Below are positions 25,907 through 34,091 of a stretch of DNA of 64,000 nucleotides, piece after piece. The stretch is from Lactobacillus sp. CBA3605 (lineage in GTDB: Bacteria; Bacillota; Bacilli; Lactobacillales; Lactobacillaceae), in assembly GCF_002970915.1 (NCBI RefSeq), contig NZ_CP027190.1:1674001-1738000 (forward strand), given 5' to 3'. The stretch's first letter is position 1; each line of letters begins with the position of its first letter. A program made the position numbers and the translations under genes. The notes under the pieces are model-generated. The model saw only the letters and a program-made list of their open reading frames with translations. It had not been told where the DNA came from and ran no database searches.

Positions 25907-26809
25907 TTAATTTTTAGTGGTTTTCCCCAGTTTAGTTAAGGCTGGAATTAAACCCAAGCTATCTAAAGTTTGGTTTGGCAAGACCACGGTATTGGAATCG
26001 CCGTTAGCCAAAGCTTTGACGGCTTCCGTATTTTGGAAGATGAAGTAATTTTCTGAGGAATTACTCAATGCGGTATTTAAAATCCGCGTCCGATAAGCAT
26101 CGGCATCCGCTTCTGTTTGGATAGCAGTCGCTTTCGCCGTGGCGCTATTAACTAAAGCCTCATTTTGGGCCTTGTTCGTCGCTAATAGGGCTTGGTTATT
26201 GGCTTCGTTTTCCAAGGTGATGGAGCGGCTTTTTCCTTCGGCGGTTGCAATGGTAGCGTCCCGTTCCCGGGTGGCCTGCAATAACTTGTTCATGGAAGCT
26301 TGAATGTCAGCGGAAGGGTTCACCGAATCAATATTGACCCGGTCGACGTTCAACCCGTAACCGGCTGTGACGGACGAGATCTCCTTAAAGAGGGCGGCGT
26401 TGATTTCTTGGGTGCCATTTAAGACCTCGTTTAATTCTTTATTCCCGATAATACCACGCAAAGCGGCCCGGGTATCTTGAATCATACTTCGAACGGAATC
26501 TTCATTTTTAAAAACAAAGTCTTCGATATTAGTGACGTGATATTTCAAAGAAATCTTCACTGAAATTTCTGCATTGTCCTTGGTAATCACGACTTGTTGA
26601 TTCAAGTCAACAGGTGTTTGGGCTGTTGTTACGGTAATGACTCGTGAGATGAATGGTTTGATGAAGTGAAAACCGGAACCAATGACGCGTTCGAACTTCC
26701 CGAATGTTAAAACAACGCCTTGATTAGGCTGAGTGATAATCCGAATTGCCGCTGCTAAGATAATAATAAGTAATAAAACGATAATGATACCAATAATTAA
26801 TGCCATCAT
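25907..26809 (-). CDS. SPFH/band 7 (stomatin-like) membrane protein
   Basis: A 300-residue protein with one N-terminal membrane anchor (about 3-25), a SPFH/band 7 domain (QGVVLTFGKFERVIGSGFHFIKPF... through about 185) and an Ala/Glu-rich helical region about 185-250 suited to oligomerisation. Stomatin-like proteins form membrane scaffolds. The usual partner, an NfeD protein, is represented by the small gene immediately upstream, as in other bacteria, supporting the call. The ATG at 26809 follows GGGGG; the next codon is also ATG. Confidence 0.92.
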   Translation of the reverse strand: MMALIIGIIIVLLLIIILAAAIRIITQPNQGVVLTFGKFERVIGSGFHFIKPFISRVITVTTAQTPVDLNQQVVITKDNAEISVKISLKYHVTNIEDFVFKNEDSVRSMIQDTRAALRGIIGNKELNEVLNGTQEINAALFKEISSVTAGYGLNVDRVNIDSVNPSADIQASMNKLLQATRERDATIATAEGKSRSITLENEANNQALLATNKAQNEALVNSATAKATAIQTEADADAYRTRILNTALSNSSENYFIFQNTEAVKALANGDSNTVVLPNQTLDSLGLIPALTKLGKTTKN

Positions 26810-26823
26810 GATACTTATTCCCC

Positions 26824-27024
26824 CTATGATTGTGGCGTAACGACCGTTACAGTTAAGCCGTGTGCACTTACTTGAGTAATTTCAACTAAGTCGCCAACTT
26901 GTAACGGTGTTGCCGCGTGGATATGGTAAAAGATGCCGTAAAACGTTATTCCGTCAGTCAAATCCGTTGCTTTTAGCTGAAATCGCTGGCCGATTAAGCG
27001 TTGATCTAAGTATCCTTCTTGCAT
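26824..27024 (-). CDS. Small NfeD-like OB-fold protein
   Basis: A 66-residue soluble domain (GQRFQLKATDLTDG, then VGDLVEITQVSAHGLTVTVV) resembling the C-terminal OB fold of NfeD without protease or membrane parts. It lies 14 bases before the SPFH gene, the typical NfeD-stomatin pairing. The ATG at 27024 was chosen because GGGAAGG lies just upstream; the frame opens four codons earlier at GTG inside that site. A minus-strand TATAAT (27057-27062) lies about 35 bases upstream. Confidence 0.7.
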   Translation of the reverse strand: MQEGYLDQRLIGQRFQLKATDLTDGITFYGIFYHIHAATPLQVGDLVEITQVSAHGLTVTVVTPQS

Positions 27025-27108
27025 AACCCTTCCCACCTTTTTGTTGTAATAGCCTAATTATAGGCTGTTTAGAGGGGAATTGATAGGTAGGCGATTGCCA
27101 GTGGACGC

Positions 27109-27138
27109 AAAAAAACCTTCGTACGGGAATACGAAGGT
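27109..27138 (-). terminator. Minus-strand terminator with no gene before it
   Basis: Hairpin accttcgta / tacgaaggt (27115-27123 and 27130-27138) followed on the minus strand by seven T. No minus-strand gene ends here, so it should end an RNA that starts further right; a minus-strand promoter at 27397-27424 is the candidate origin. Confidence 0.7.
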
Positions 27139-27151
27139 CAAAAGGAGTAGG

Positions 27152-27263
27152 TCACCACGCAATGGGGAGTCGCGTGGTGAGTACCCAGTGAACGTTTATT
27201 CATATAAGCGGGGGGACGTTCACATGCCGCTCACTGGGGTTGTCAAAGCTATCCGCTCTGACA
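27152..27263 (+). promoter_or_regulatory. Structured leader of the small-peptide gene
   Basis: Three paired regions are visible: tcaccacgc/gcgtggtga (27152-27160 with 27172-27180); CCCAGTGA/TCACTGGG (27184-27191 with 27231-27238), which competes with GTGAACGT/ACGTTCAC (27188-27195 with 27216-27223); and TGTCA/TGACA (27241-27245 with 27259-27263). The ribosome site follows at 27278. The mutually exclusive middle pairings suggest a switch or a target for the antisense RNA. Confidence 0.55.
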
Positions 27264-27287
27264 GATTTCATTACTTTGGAGGAGTAA

Positions 27288-27389
27288 ATGAAAAGAATGT
27301 TAATTGTTATAGTAGTAATTTTGGAAGTAACTTCCTTAATTGCTATGAGTAAACTATACCAACGAATTATGAAGAAAGTGTGGCGATGA
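27288..27389 (+). CDS. 33-residue hydrophobic peptide, candidate type I toxin
   Basis: The frame begins at ATG 27288, four bases behind a strong GGAGGAG (27278-27284), and encodes a hydrophobic helix (LIVIVVILEVTSLIAM, about 5-20) followed by a basic tail (KLYQRIMKKVWR). Size and layout resemble small membrane toxins of type I toxin-antitoxin systems (Fst, TxpA and Ldr types), though I do not match it to one family. The long structured leader and the antisense promoter-terminator pair support that reading. A short signalling or regulatory peptide is the alternative. Confidence 0.55.
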   Translation: MKRMLIVIVVILEVTSLIAMSKLYQRIMKKVWR

Positions 27390-27396
27390 TTTTTCA

Positions 27397-27424
27397 ATTT
27401 TAAGAATAATTCATTAAATATCAA
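27397..27424 (-). promoter_or_regulatory. Minus-strand promoter behind the small-peptide gene
   Basis: TTGATA (27419-27424), 16-bp spacer, TAAAAT (27397-27402) on the minus strand, pointing into the peptide gene. No protein gene lies downstream of it before the terminator at 27109. Confidence 0.5.
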
Positions 27425-27485
27425 CAAATCATTAAAATTATGGCTGATTGGGGCACCGTCGCAATTAGAATTGCGTAAGAATTCA

Positions 27486-27500
27486 TTGATAACGTTTCCA
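27486..27500 (+). promoter_or_regulatory. cre-like box before pepD
   Basis: TTGATAACGTTTCCA matches the cre consensus WTGNAANCGNWNNCW except for one base. It lies about 85 bases before the peptidase start. Confidence 0.45.
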
Positions 27501-27583
27501 AGATAGTGGTATTTTTTAGGAGAGCGTGTAAAATTAAGATTGATAGACGGCTTTACAATTATAAATAATAGGAGAGTGTTTGC

Positions 27584-28996
27584 ATGAACGAACAAGCTTG
27601 TACAACCATTTTAGTCGGAAAAAAGGCCAGTGTGGATGGTTCAACGATGATTGCCCGGAATGATGATACTTTTATGCCCATCACGCCACAAAAATTCATT
27701 GTGCACCCCGCAGTCCACGGTCGTAAAGAAACGTTAACCTCTGGTAAGAACGGTTTTACGGCGCCATTACCCGCTGATGGCTATCGTTATCAAGGCGTCC
27801 CTAATATCGAAGTTGCTGAAAAAGGGGTCTTTGAAGAAAACGGCTTTAACGAAAAGAATGTCGGTGTTTCATCAACTGAAAGTGTTTATGGTAACGAACA
27901 TACTTTGACGTTTGATCCATTTGTTAAAAATGGGTTGGCTGAAGACTCTTTACCAACGATGGTAACGCCTTTTATTGATTCCGCTAAAGAAGGCGTGCAA
28001 TATTTAGGCAAATTGATCGCTAAATATGGCTCACCAGAAGGTAACGGCGTGTTGTTCAATGATAAAGATGATGTTTGGTATATGGAAATCGTCACCGGCC
28101 ATCATTGGGTTGCACAACGGATTCCAGACGACGCCTATGCAGTTGCAGCGAACCAAGTTGCTATTCAATGGGTTGATTTTAATGATTCAGATAACTTTAT
28201 GTGGTCTGATGGCATTCAAGAATTTGTAACGGAACATCATTTGAACCCTGACAGAACTGGTTTTAATTTCCGGCATATCTTTGGGACTGATAATGAAAAA
28301 GATCGCCATTACAATACACCGCGGGTCTGGTATGGGCAACATGTCTTCAATCCAGAAATCGAACAAGATCCGCAATCAAGCGAATTACCATTTATTTGCC
28401 ATGCAGCTAAGTTGATTTCAGTGGCGGATGTAGAATATGTCTTAGGGTCACATTACAATGAAACGCAATATGATCCTTTCACTGATTCACCGGACGCTAA
28501 GAAGTTTCGGCCGATTTCAATGAACCGGACGCAAAATGCGCATGTGATGCAAATCAGAAATGATGTGCCAGTTGAACAAAGTGCTATCATGTGGATGACC
28601 TTTGGGACCCCTGCTTTTGCGCCGTTCTTACCATTCCATGCGAACGTTTCGGAAACTGATCCTAGCTTTGCAAACACCCCATTAACTTATGACCGTAAGA
28701 GTGCTTATTGGTTATACCGGACAGTCTCAATGATTGTAGAATCACATTATGCGGACTTCGTTCAAGAGGATATTGATTACTTGAAAGAATGCCGGATGGA
28801 CTTAGGACGCTTTGTTGCGGCTACGGATGCTAAAGCAGCTAAGTTGACTGGTGCTGACTTAACGGCGTTCTTGACTGCCCAAGACAAAGTGATGGTTGCG
28901 GATATGCGGGATAAGGCTGAGGCGTTAATTGGTCGTTTGATTACGAAGGGCTTAACTTTATCGAAGTTAACCTATAATGTCGATATCAATCTTTAA
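27584..28996 (+). CDS. pepD: C69 family dipeptidase (PepD)
   Basis: A 470-residue cytoplasmic dipeptidase of the C69 (PepDA) family, N-terminal nucleophile hydrolases that split dipeptides released from protein breakdown. The nucleophile is Cys6 in NEQACTTILVGKKAS, exposed after removal of the first five residues in studied homologues. Other conserved segments are DGSTMIARNDD and YWLYRTVSMIVESHY. The ATG follows AGGAGAG. It is transcribed alone. Symbol used at family level; lactobacilli have several paralogues. Confidence 0.92.
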   Translation: MNEQACTTILVGKKASVDGSTMIARNDDTFMPITPQKFIVHPAVHGRKETLTSGKNGFTAPLPADGYRYQGVPNIEVAEKGVFEENGFNEKNVGVSSTESVYGNEHTLTFDPFVKNGLAEDSLPTMVTPFIDSAKEGVQYLGKLIAKYGSPEGNGVLFNDKDDVWYMEIVTGHHWVAQRIPDDAYAVAANQVAIQWVDFNDSDNFMWSDGIQEFVTEHHLNPDRTGFNFRHIFGTDNEKDRHYNTPRVWYGQHVFNPEIEQDPQSSELPFICHAAKLISVADVEYVLGSHYNETQYDPFTDSPDAKKFRPISMNRTQNAHVMQIRNDVPVEQSAIMWMTFGTPAFAPFLPFHANVSETDPSFANTPLTYDRKSAYWLYRTVSMIVESHYADFVQEDIDYLKECRMDLGRFVAATDAKAAKLTGADLTAFLTAQDKVMVADMRDKAEALIGRLITKGLTLSKLTYNVDINL

Positions 28997-29057
28997 AATT
29001 TTGCTTTAGCGTAGCAGCGTGTATAATTAAGGTATCAATCGAAAGGGGTGATCTGAA

Positions 29058-29297
29058 ATGGATGAAAATGTCTTATTTAATCCAGGCGATGCAATTTCTG
29101 AATCACACGATTATAACGAAGCGTTACGGAGTGCGGATATCTATAATGCCCAACATGGCCGTAAACGCGGTTTGTTGATTGCAAAACCACTGGAAGAGGA
29201 TCATGGCTATTCAGTTTTTTATGCAGATGATCTCATTTCGACGGACAAGCAGGCACCCGTTGCCCGTAAGTACCACGTTGAAAAACGCTTGTCATAA
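29058..29297 (+). CDS. Small soluble protein of unknown function
   Basis: A 79-residue acidic protein (NPGDAISESHDYNEALRSADIYNAQHGRKRG...) without membrane segments or a domain I recognise. AAAGGGGTGATC precedes the ATG, and the base composition fits its neighbours, so it is probably a real gene. It lies 61 bases behind pepD and may be cotranscribed with it. Confidence 0.65.
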   Translation: MDENVLFNPGDAISESHDYNEALRSADIYNAQHGRKRGLLIAKPLEEDHGYSVFYADDLISTDKQAPVARKYHVEKRLS

Positions 29298-29328
29298 AGT
29301 GATGTATGCAAGCTAAATTTTAGGTCAC

Positions 29329-29405
29329 GTTTCGGTAGCCTTGATGATCAAAGAAAACAATCGTTTTAAGAATTCACAAAATTCTTGAAGCGATTGTTTT
29401 CTTTT
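29329..29405 (+). terminator. Terminator preceded by a repeated 20-bp element
   Basis: 29351-29405 is an extended hairpin (aagaaaacaatcg / cgattgttttctt with an inner aagaatt/aattctt stem). The 20 bases at 29329-29348 (CGTTTCGGTAGCCTTGATGA) recur exactly at 44253-44272, also just before a terminator. Confidence 0.8.
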
Positions 29406-29548
29406 GTCAAAGTCGCTTTTGCTAAGCATAATGAGTTGATTGAATCAGCTAACAATAATGTTTTACTTGACTGTAACGTTAGGTGATACTTTAGGATGTA
29501 TTAAGAGATAAGCACAGTAAGGTGTGTAAAGTTTAGGAGGCAATTTAA

Positions 29549-30976
29549 ATGTCAAAAGTCAATCAAAAATTTCCCAATGTTCAAGAATGGTTGGGTGTAC
29601 GCTATGGTAAAGCAGAACGCTTTCAAAAAGCAGAAATGGTCCAATTTGATACCGCTGAGGATCATACTAAAACTGGTCCTGCGGCAGTCCAATTTACTGA
29701 ACCGAAATTTCTAACTTCGGATAAAGGTGAAAGTGAAGACTGCTTGAATCTTAATATCTGGGCACCAACTGAACAACAAGAGAAATTACCCGTCGTGGTC
29801 TATATCCATGGTGGTGGGTGGACGTATGGGGCTAACTCGCAAGATACGTCTGATTTATCTGGCTTGGTCGCAAGTGGTAAAGTGATTGGCGTTTCCGTTA
29901 ACTACCGTTTAGGACCGCTGGGGTGGCTTGAATTATCCCAATATGGCGGTAAGTTTAAGGATGCCAGTAATTTAGGGTTACAAGATTTAGTTTTGGCTTT
30001 GAAATGGATTCAACAAAATATCAGCCAATTTGGTGGCGATCCTAGCCAAGTGACCTTAACCGGTCATAGTGCAGGGTCCTTTATGTTGATGACGCTACTA
30101 GCTGTTCCTGAAGCTGATGGGTTATATCATAAATTGGCTGCCTTTTCTGGCTATGCGGCACGTTACATTCCTGCATGGTGGGCAGAAGAACTCGCTGACA
30201 AAGTCTTGAAAGAGTTACAGTTCACTTCGGTGGATCAACTATTAACGGTTGATAATGACTGCCTATTTAAGACGGTTAACAAATTATTGCCAACCGATAT
30301 TTTAGACCGTGCTAATTTAAATACAAATTCAATCGGGATAGTTGATGATGAGTTCTTACCTAACGGTATTTTAAAAGCTCATCCAGCAGATGTGATTAGA
30401 TCCGGCGAACACAAAGCGATTGATTTACTGATGACGTCGACAACTGCTGAAGCAAGTTGGTATGTTGCCAATCGGGCAGATAATATTGATCCTAAGACAA
30501 TTAACGCCGTGATTGATGAAATGGTTTATGGGTGTCACATTCCCCGGCAACAAGCAGAGCTAATTGCGGCTCATTGTGGTGCCGGAAAGGATAAACCGGT
30601 CGAAGTTAGAGCGCAATTTTATACCGATTATAATTTCACTTTGCCAGCATTGCGAGAAGTGCATGATCATGCTGCGGCAGGGGGTCGTGCCTATCAACTC
30701 AGTGTTGGTCCAGTGGAAGGCTCACCGGCATATCATGGTACAGATATGTATGGCATCGTGGGGCAAGCAGCGCCGAATGGTAGTGAGGAACAGCTTGCAC
30801 GGGACCACTTTACCGCGGAAGCCTTGCTTAACTTTGCGACTAATCAGCATGACAACTTATGGCCGGCTGCTAAAGCGGACCAGGTGATCATCAAAGATAT
30901 TGGTCAACGGCCTTATGTTGGCGTAGATCACGCTAAGGAAGTATTGGCCTTGTTTAAAGGCATCACACGGCCATAG
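29549..30976 (+). CDS. Type B carboxylesterase
   Basis: A 475-residue alpha/beta hydrolase of the carboxylesterase type B (para-nitrobenzyl esterase) family. The oxyanion hole is YIHGGGWTYGA (about 85-95) and the nucleophile Ser174 lies in GHSAGS. SEDCLNLNIW near 62-71 is the second family signature. No signal peptide, so it acts in the cytoplasm on small esters. The start follows AGGAGG. Single gene with a hairpin behind it. Confidence 0.9.
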   Translation: MSKVNQKFPNVQEWLGVRYGKAERFQKAEMVQFDTAEDHTKTGPAAVQFTEPKFLTSDKGESEDCLNLNIWAPTEQQEKLPVVVYIHGGGWTYGANSQDTSDLSGLVASGKVIGVSVNYRLGPLGWLELSQYGGKFKDASNLGLQDLVLALKWIQQNISQFGGDPSQVTLTGHSAGSFMLMTLLAVPEADGLYHKLAAFSGYAARYIPAWWAEELADKVLKELQFTSVDQLLTVDNDCLFKTVNKLLPTDILDRANLNTNSIGIVDDEFLPNGILKAHPADVIRSGEHKAIDLLMTSTTAEASWYVANRADNIDPKTINAVIDEMVYGCHIPRQQAELIAAHCGAGKDKPVEVRAQFYTDYNFTLPALREVHDHAAAGGRAYQLSVGPVEGSPAYHGTDMYGIVGQAAPNGSEEQLARDHFTAEALLNFATNQHDNLWPAAKADQVIIKDIGQRPYVGVDHAKEVLALFKGITRP

Positions 30977-31011
30977 CGGCTTGAATGGTCTTAATACTTA
31001 AGCCAGTAAAG

Positions 31012-31043
31012 AAAGAGAATTCTTAATTGAATTGTCTTTTTTT
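31012..31043 (+). terminator. Terminator of the esterase gene
   Basis: aaagagaattc-ttaatt-gaattgtcttttttt hairpin. Confidence 0.65.
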
Positions 31044-31109
31044 AATTGGACGAAGGCTAACTTAGTTTGTACGGTCGATTAAAATACACGTGAGTAAGGG
31101 GCAAAAAAA

Positions 31110-32297
31110 TTGGCGCAACGAGTTTCTTTTTTCTCAAGAGATATGATAGGTATCATGATAGCAACATTTTTTTACCAATTTAGTATTCAAGCTATTAATC
31201 CGTTAATTAACGGATATGCTCGTAATTTGGGCGTTAATAGTGCTTTAACGGGGATCATTGTCGGTGTTATGAGCATTACTTCAATGCTATTAAGACCATT
31301 TGCAGGTAACTTGACGGATCGGGTCTCAAAATACCAACTAGCATTTATTGGTGGTGTTTTGTGTGCAATTAGTGATTTGGGTTATCTTTGGTCAACTAAT
31401 GCGACCGAATTATTGTTTGCGCGGATGATTAATGGTGTTGGCTTTGTCCTTTGTACAGTTTGTTTGGCGACGTGGCTAGCATTTTTAGTACCACGGCAAC
31501 ATGTTGGCAAAGCGATGGGGTATTATGGGTTATTAAACGCTGTTGCGATGGCAATTGCACCTGCTATCGCCATTAGTTTATACCAGCATCTGGGTTATCG
31601 ATTTATTTTAATTCTAGCAGCGATAAGTGCGGTGGCGATGATAATTGTTATTCAATTTATCGGTAACCAAGCTAAGCCCCAAGCGTCAATCATGACAGTG
31701 CAGCACTTTAAAGTTGTGCAACGAGATGCGCTACCAGCGGCAATCATTATTTCACTATTGTCAATTCCGTATTTCACCACGCTAGCTGACATTGTCATGT
31801 ATGTTGAGACACTTAAGCTAAACGTGACCGTTGGATTATTCTTTGTGGCCTATTCCGTTATTTTGTTTGCCATCAGAATTATTTTGAAAGATTATTTTGA
31901 CAAAATTGCATTCGGTATCTGGTTTTACATCTGTTTGTTAGCCACAATTGCGTATATTATCCTTTTGACGATAATGAAAAACAATGTAGAAATGATTCTC
32001 GCAGCTGGCATGATGGCGGTAGGCTTTGGGATAATGGTCTCAATCTGTGAGTCAACGGCACTTTTATTGGCACCGATAACAGAACAAGGGCTTGCGAATT
32101 CAACGTACTTTTTAGGGATTGATATCGGCATGGCTTTAGGACCAATTTTAGGTGGTGCTATCCCAGCCTTTTTACCGTTAAAATTACTCTATCCAATTAT
32201 GTTAACGATTGTTCCATTAGTATTAATTATTTATGTTTTCAATCGTCACAAATTAAATAGTGCTGTTCAATATAATCCGGGACTACTGGAAAAGTAA
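31110..32297 (+). CDS. MFS transporter
   Basis: A 395-residue permease with about twelve membrane segments of the major facilitator superfamily. The loop between helices 2 and 3 reads LLRPFAGNLTDRVSKYQ, the family's G-x-x-x-D-R motif. Related proteins are drug or metabolite exporters; the substrate is not predictable. It begins with TTG behind AAGGGG (no nearby ATG in frame with a site). Confidence 0.85.
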   Translation: MAQRVSFFSRDMIGIMIATFFYQFSIQAINPLINGYARNLGVNSALTGIIVGVMSITSMLLRPFAGNLTDRVSKYQLAFIGGVLCAISDLGYLWSTNATELLFARMINGVGFVLCTVCLATWLAFLVPRQHVGKAMGYYGLLNAVAMAIAPAIAISLYQHLGYRFILILAAISAVAMIIVIQFIGNQAKPQASIMTVQHFKVVQRDALPAAIIISLLSIPYFTTLADIVMYVETLKLNVTVGLFFVAYSVILFAIRIILKDYFDKIAFGIWFYICLLATIAYIILLTIMKNNVEMILAAGMMAVGFGIMVSICESTALLLAPITEQGLANSTYFLGIDIGMALGPILGGAIPAFLPLKLLYPIMLTIVPLVLIIYVFNRHKLNSAVQYNPGLLEK

Positions 32298-32336
32298 GGG
32301 TCAACTCACGCCCCAGTTAACTCGTTTCAGTAATGA

Positions 32337-32368
32337 AAAAGGCGCCTGGAGTTTAAGCTCCAAGCGCC
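32337..32368 (-). terminator. Terminator of the repeat-domain protein gene
   Basis: Minus-strand hairpin ggcgcttggag / ctccaggcgcc followed by TTTTT. Confidence 0.85.
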
Positions 32369-32376
32369 AATTGCTA

Positions 32377-33543
32377 TTATAAATTACCGGTATTTTTCAA
32401 ACGTTTTTCTAATAAATAAGCATCCATGTATCCAAATGACAACTCAACGACTTGATCCAATTCAATCAAGGTGCCAATACGATTAACCTGGTTATCTTCA
32501 TCAATGTTATAAAAAATAAAATGGCCATTGGTCAATGTACCTGGATAACCGGTCATATCGGGTAAGCCTGGATTATCGGTTGTGAGATGCAAGAGGTTAT
32601 TAAAATTTCCGGCCTGTCGTAGCAGCGTTTCGAATAAATCGGTAGTGGCGTCAAATAGCCGTTCATCATTTAAAACGGGTTGCACGTTTAGTTCGTATTG
32701 TTGATTCAATTCAATGAAGCCTAGCATGGTTTGTAAGTAATCAGATTGAACGGTCACTGACTCGATTAATGACCGCCGACATAAGGTGTAACCACCGAAT
32801 TGCCCCGTCATATCAACGAGATTGATTAAAACACTGTCAGCATTCAAGGTATTGATAAAGCCCACGAAGAACATGTCGGAGCCATCCGCTGATTGAATCG
32901 CAATGATTTGATGGTCCGCTTGGGCATGGTCGAGGGTGTCGTTGATGGCTAAGTCGCCCGTCACTTTTAAGGTGTTGACGTGATGATAGTCGGTTTTGAC
33001 AAAGGCACTCTCAAGCAAAAGTTCATTGCCGCGAAATTCGATAATTTCAACTTGGTCATAATCGATCGTTTGCGCTGGTTGCTTTTGATAATTAAATTTA
33101 TCAAAGGTTTGAAAGCTAAATTGTTGTTCGGCCAACGTCTGTACTTGGCCCTCTAAGTAATTATCGTTGTCTGTTTGAACGAGCAAGATGATTTGATTGG
33201 TCGTTAAGGCATCTGCTAGAATTTGTGGCAATTCCGCGTGGTGCGCATTAAAAGGCGTCGTCACTTGAGGGACTGTACTGAGGCCTTCAACACCAGCATT
33301 CTCAATGCGAAAGGCCATATTATCTAAATCCTCACTCATCGTTTCGACTTCATCAATAATTCGATAGCGCATAAAGACGGCCCCATCTTGGAGACCGGCA
33401 TCGTCGTAGGTGTTTAAGATGACGCCGTCGGGTGCCAGACTATCAATATAGCCGGTATAAACGACTTCACTGTCGGCTTGATATAGATTGATGAGATGGG
33501 CCTGTTGTTCGGCCAATTGTAACTCTGTCATGATTGAACTCAT
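32377..33543 (-). CDS. Unknown 388-residue protein with an internally repeated beta-rich unit
   Basis: I do not recognise this protein. It is acidic, without membrane segments or signal peptide. A motif of about 50 residues seems to recur: YTGYIDSLAPDGVILNTYDDAG (near 30), YLEGQVQTLAEQQFSFQTFD (near 123), FVGFINTLNADSVLINLVDMTG (near 225), and a poorer copy near the C-terminus (HFIFYNIDEDNQ...IELDQVVELSFGYMD). Each is preceded by a hydrophobic strand with acidic residues. The pattern of short strands suggests small barrels of the Sm or SH3 kind, which is only an inference. GGGGG precedes ATG 33543. Confidence 0.65.
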   Translation of the reverse strand: MSSIMTELQLAEQQAHLINLYQADSEVVYTGYIDSLAPDGVILNTYDDAGLQDGAVFMRYRIIDEVETMSEDLDNMAFRIENAGVEGLSTVPQVTTPFNAHHAELPQILADALTTNQIILLVQTDNDNYLEGQVQTLAEQQFSFQTFDKFNYQKQPAQTIDYDQVEIIEFRGNELLLESAFVKTDYHHVNTLKVTGDLAINDTLDHAQADHQIIAIQSADGSDMFFVGFINTLNADSVLINLVDMTGQFGGYTLCRRSLIESVTVQSDYLQTMLGFIELNQQYELNVQPVLNDERLFDATTDLFETLLRQAGNFNNLLHLTTDNPGLPDMTGYPGTLTNGHFIFYNIDEDNQVNRIGTLIELDQVVELSFGYMDAYLLEKRLKNTGNL

Positions 33544-33629
33544 CTAGTCTAACCCCCTTTGATTGTTATCATTCCATCATAGCACGTTTCGATTGGTAAC
33601 CGGGATTTTTAGTCCGGTTACCAATGACG

Positions 33630-33680
33630 CTAAAAAAGTTGCGTTGAAATTTCTGATTGGAAATTTCAACGCAACTTTTA
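33630..33680. terminator. Bidirectional terminator
   Basis: 19-bp perfect inverted repeat aaagttgcgttgaaattt with an eight-base loop and T-runs on both strands. Confidence 0.9.
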
Positions 33681-33692
33681 ATTGTTTTTAAG

Positions 33693-33959
33693 TTAACCAC
33701 GGAAGTAGCCATAACTGCCTAAAATTGCTAGGACATACCCGGTAGCGATGACTAGGGAAAAGAGCATGCCACTGGTCTGGTTGAGTCCCAACCGCTTAAA
33801 AAAGTGTAGGCAACTACTAGTTAGCGTTGCAAGAGCGATACCGATCAAAATGGCACTCAGCGTGCAGCCCCATTTACCGAGTAACGCACTGCCAATGCTA
33901 ATAATTGTTAAAACGACGATAATCAGCACTCGTCGTTGATTAGTTAGTCGTTGTTGCAT
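33693..33959 (-). CDS. Small three-helix membrane protein
   Basis: An 88-residue protein with three hydrophobic segments (VLIIVVLTIISIGSALLG, LSAILIGIALATLTSS, MLFSLVIATGYVLAILGS) and a basic N-terminus. No family recognised. A GGTGGGATGATGGG stretch precedes the ATG. Stands alone. Confidence 0.6.
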   Translation of the reverse strand: MQQRLTNQRRVLIIVVLTIISIGSALLGKWGCTLSAILIGIALATLTSSCLHFFKRLGLNQTSGMLFSLVIATGYVLAILGSYGYFRG

Positions 33960-34091
33960 CCCATCATCCCACCATAAATTAGTTGACGTATTGAACGTTC
34001 TGCTAAGTAAAATTTTACCATTAATAGCCTATTTTTGACAAGTTATTACTAATTAGTGGGTGTGAAAGATGAGCTTGGGGCGCCAGATTAG

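Larger units (their letters stand above)
27139..27390 (-). ncRNA. Candidate antisense RNA over the small-peptide gene
   Basis: Inferred from a minus-strand promoter (27397-27424) and the terminator at 27109-27138. The RNA would be about 280 bases and would cover the whole 33-residue reading frame and its structured leader. Exact ends are not known. Confidence 0.4.

Noticed and set aside
27138-27280. Manganese (yybP-ykoY) riboswitch in the same leader
   Set aside because: GGAGTAG is reminiscent of that element, but the rest of the consensus and a metal transporter gene downstream are missing.
27080-27352. 90-codon plus-strand frame over the small-peptide leader
   Set aside because: It runs through several RNA stems, has no proper ribosome site and overlaps the well-supported 33-residue frame; read as structured leader instead.
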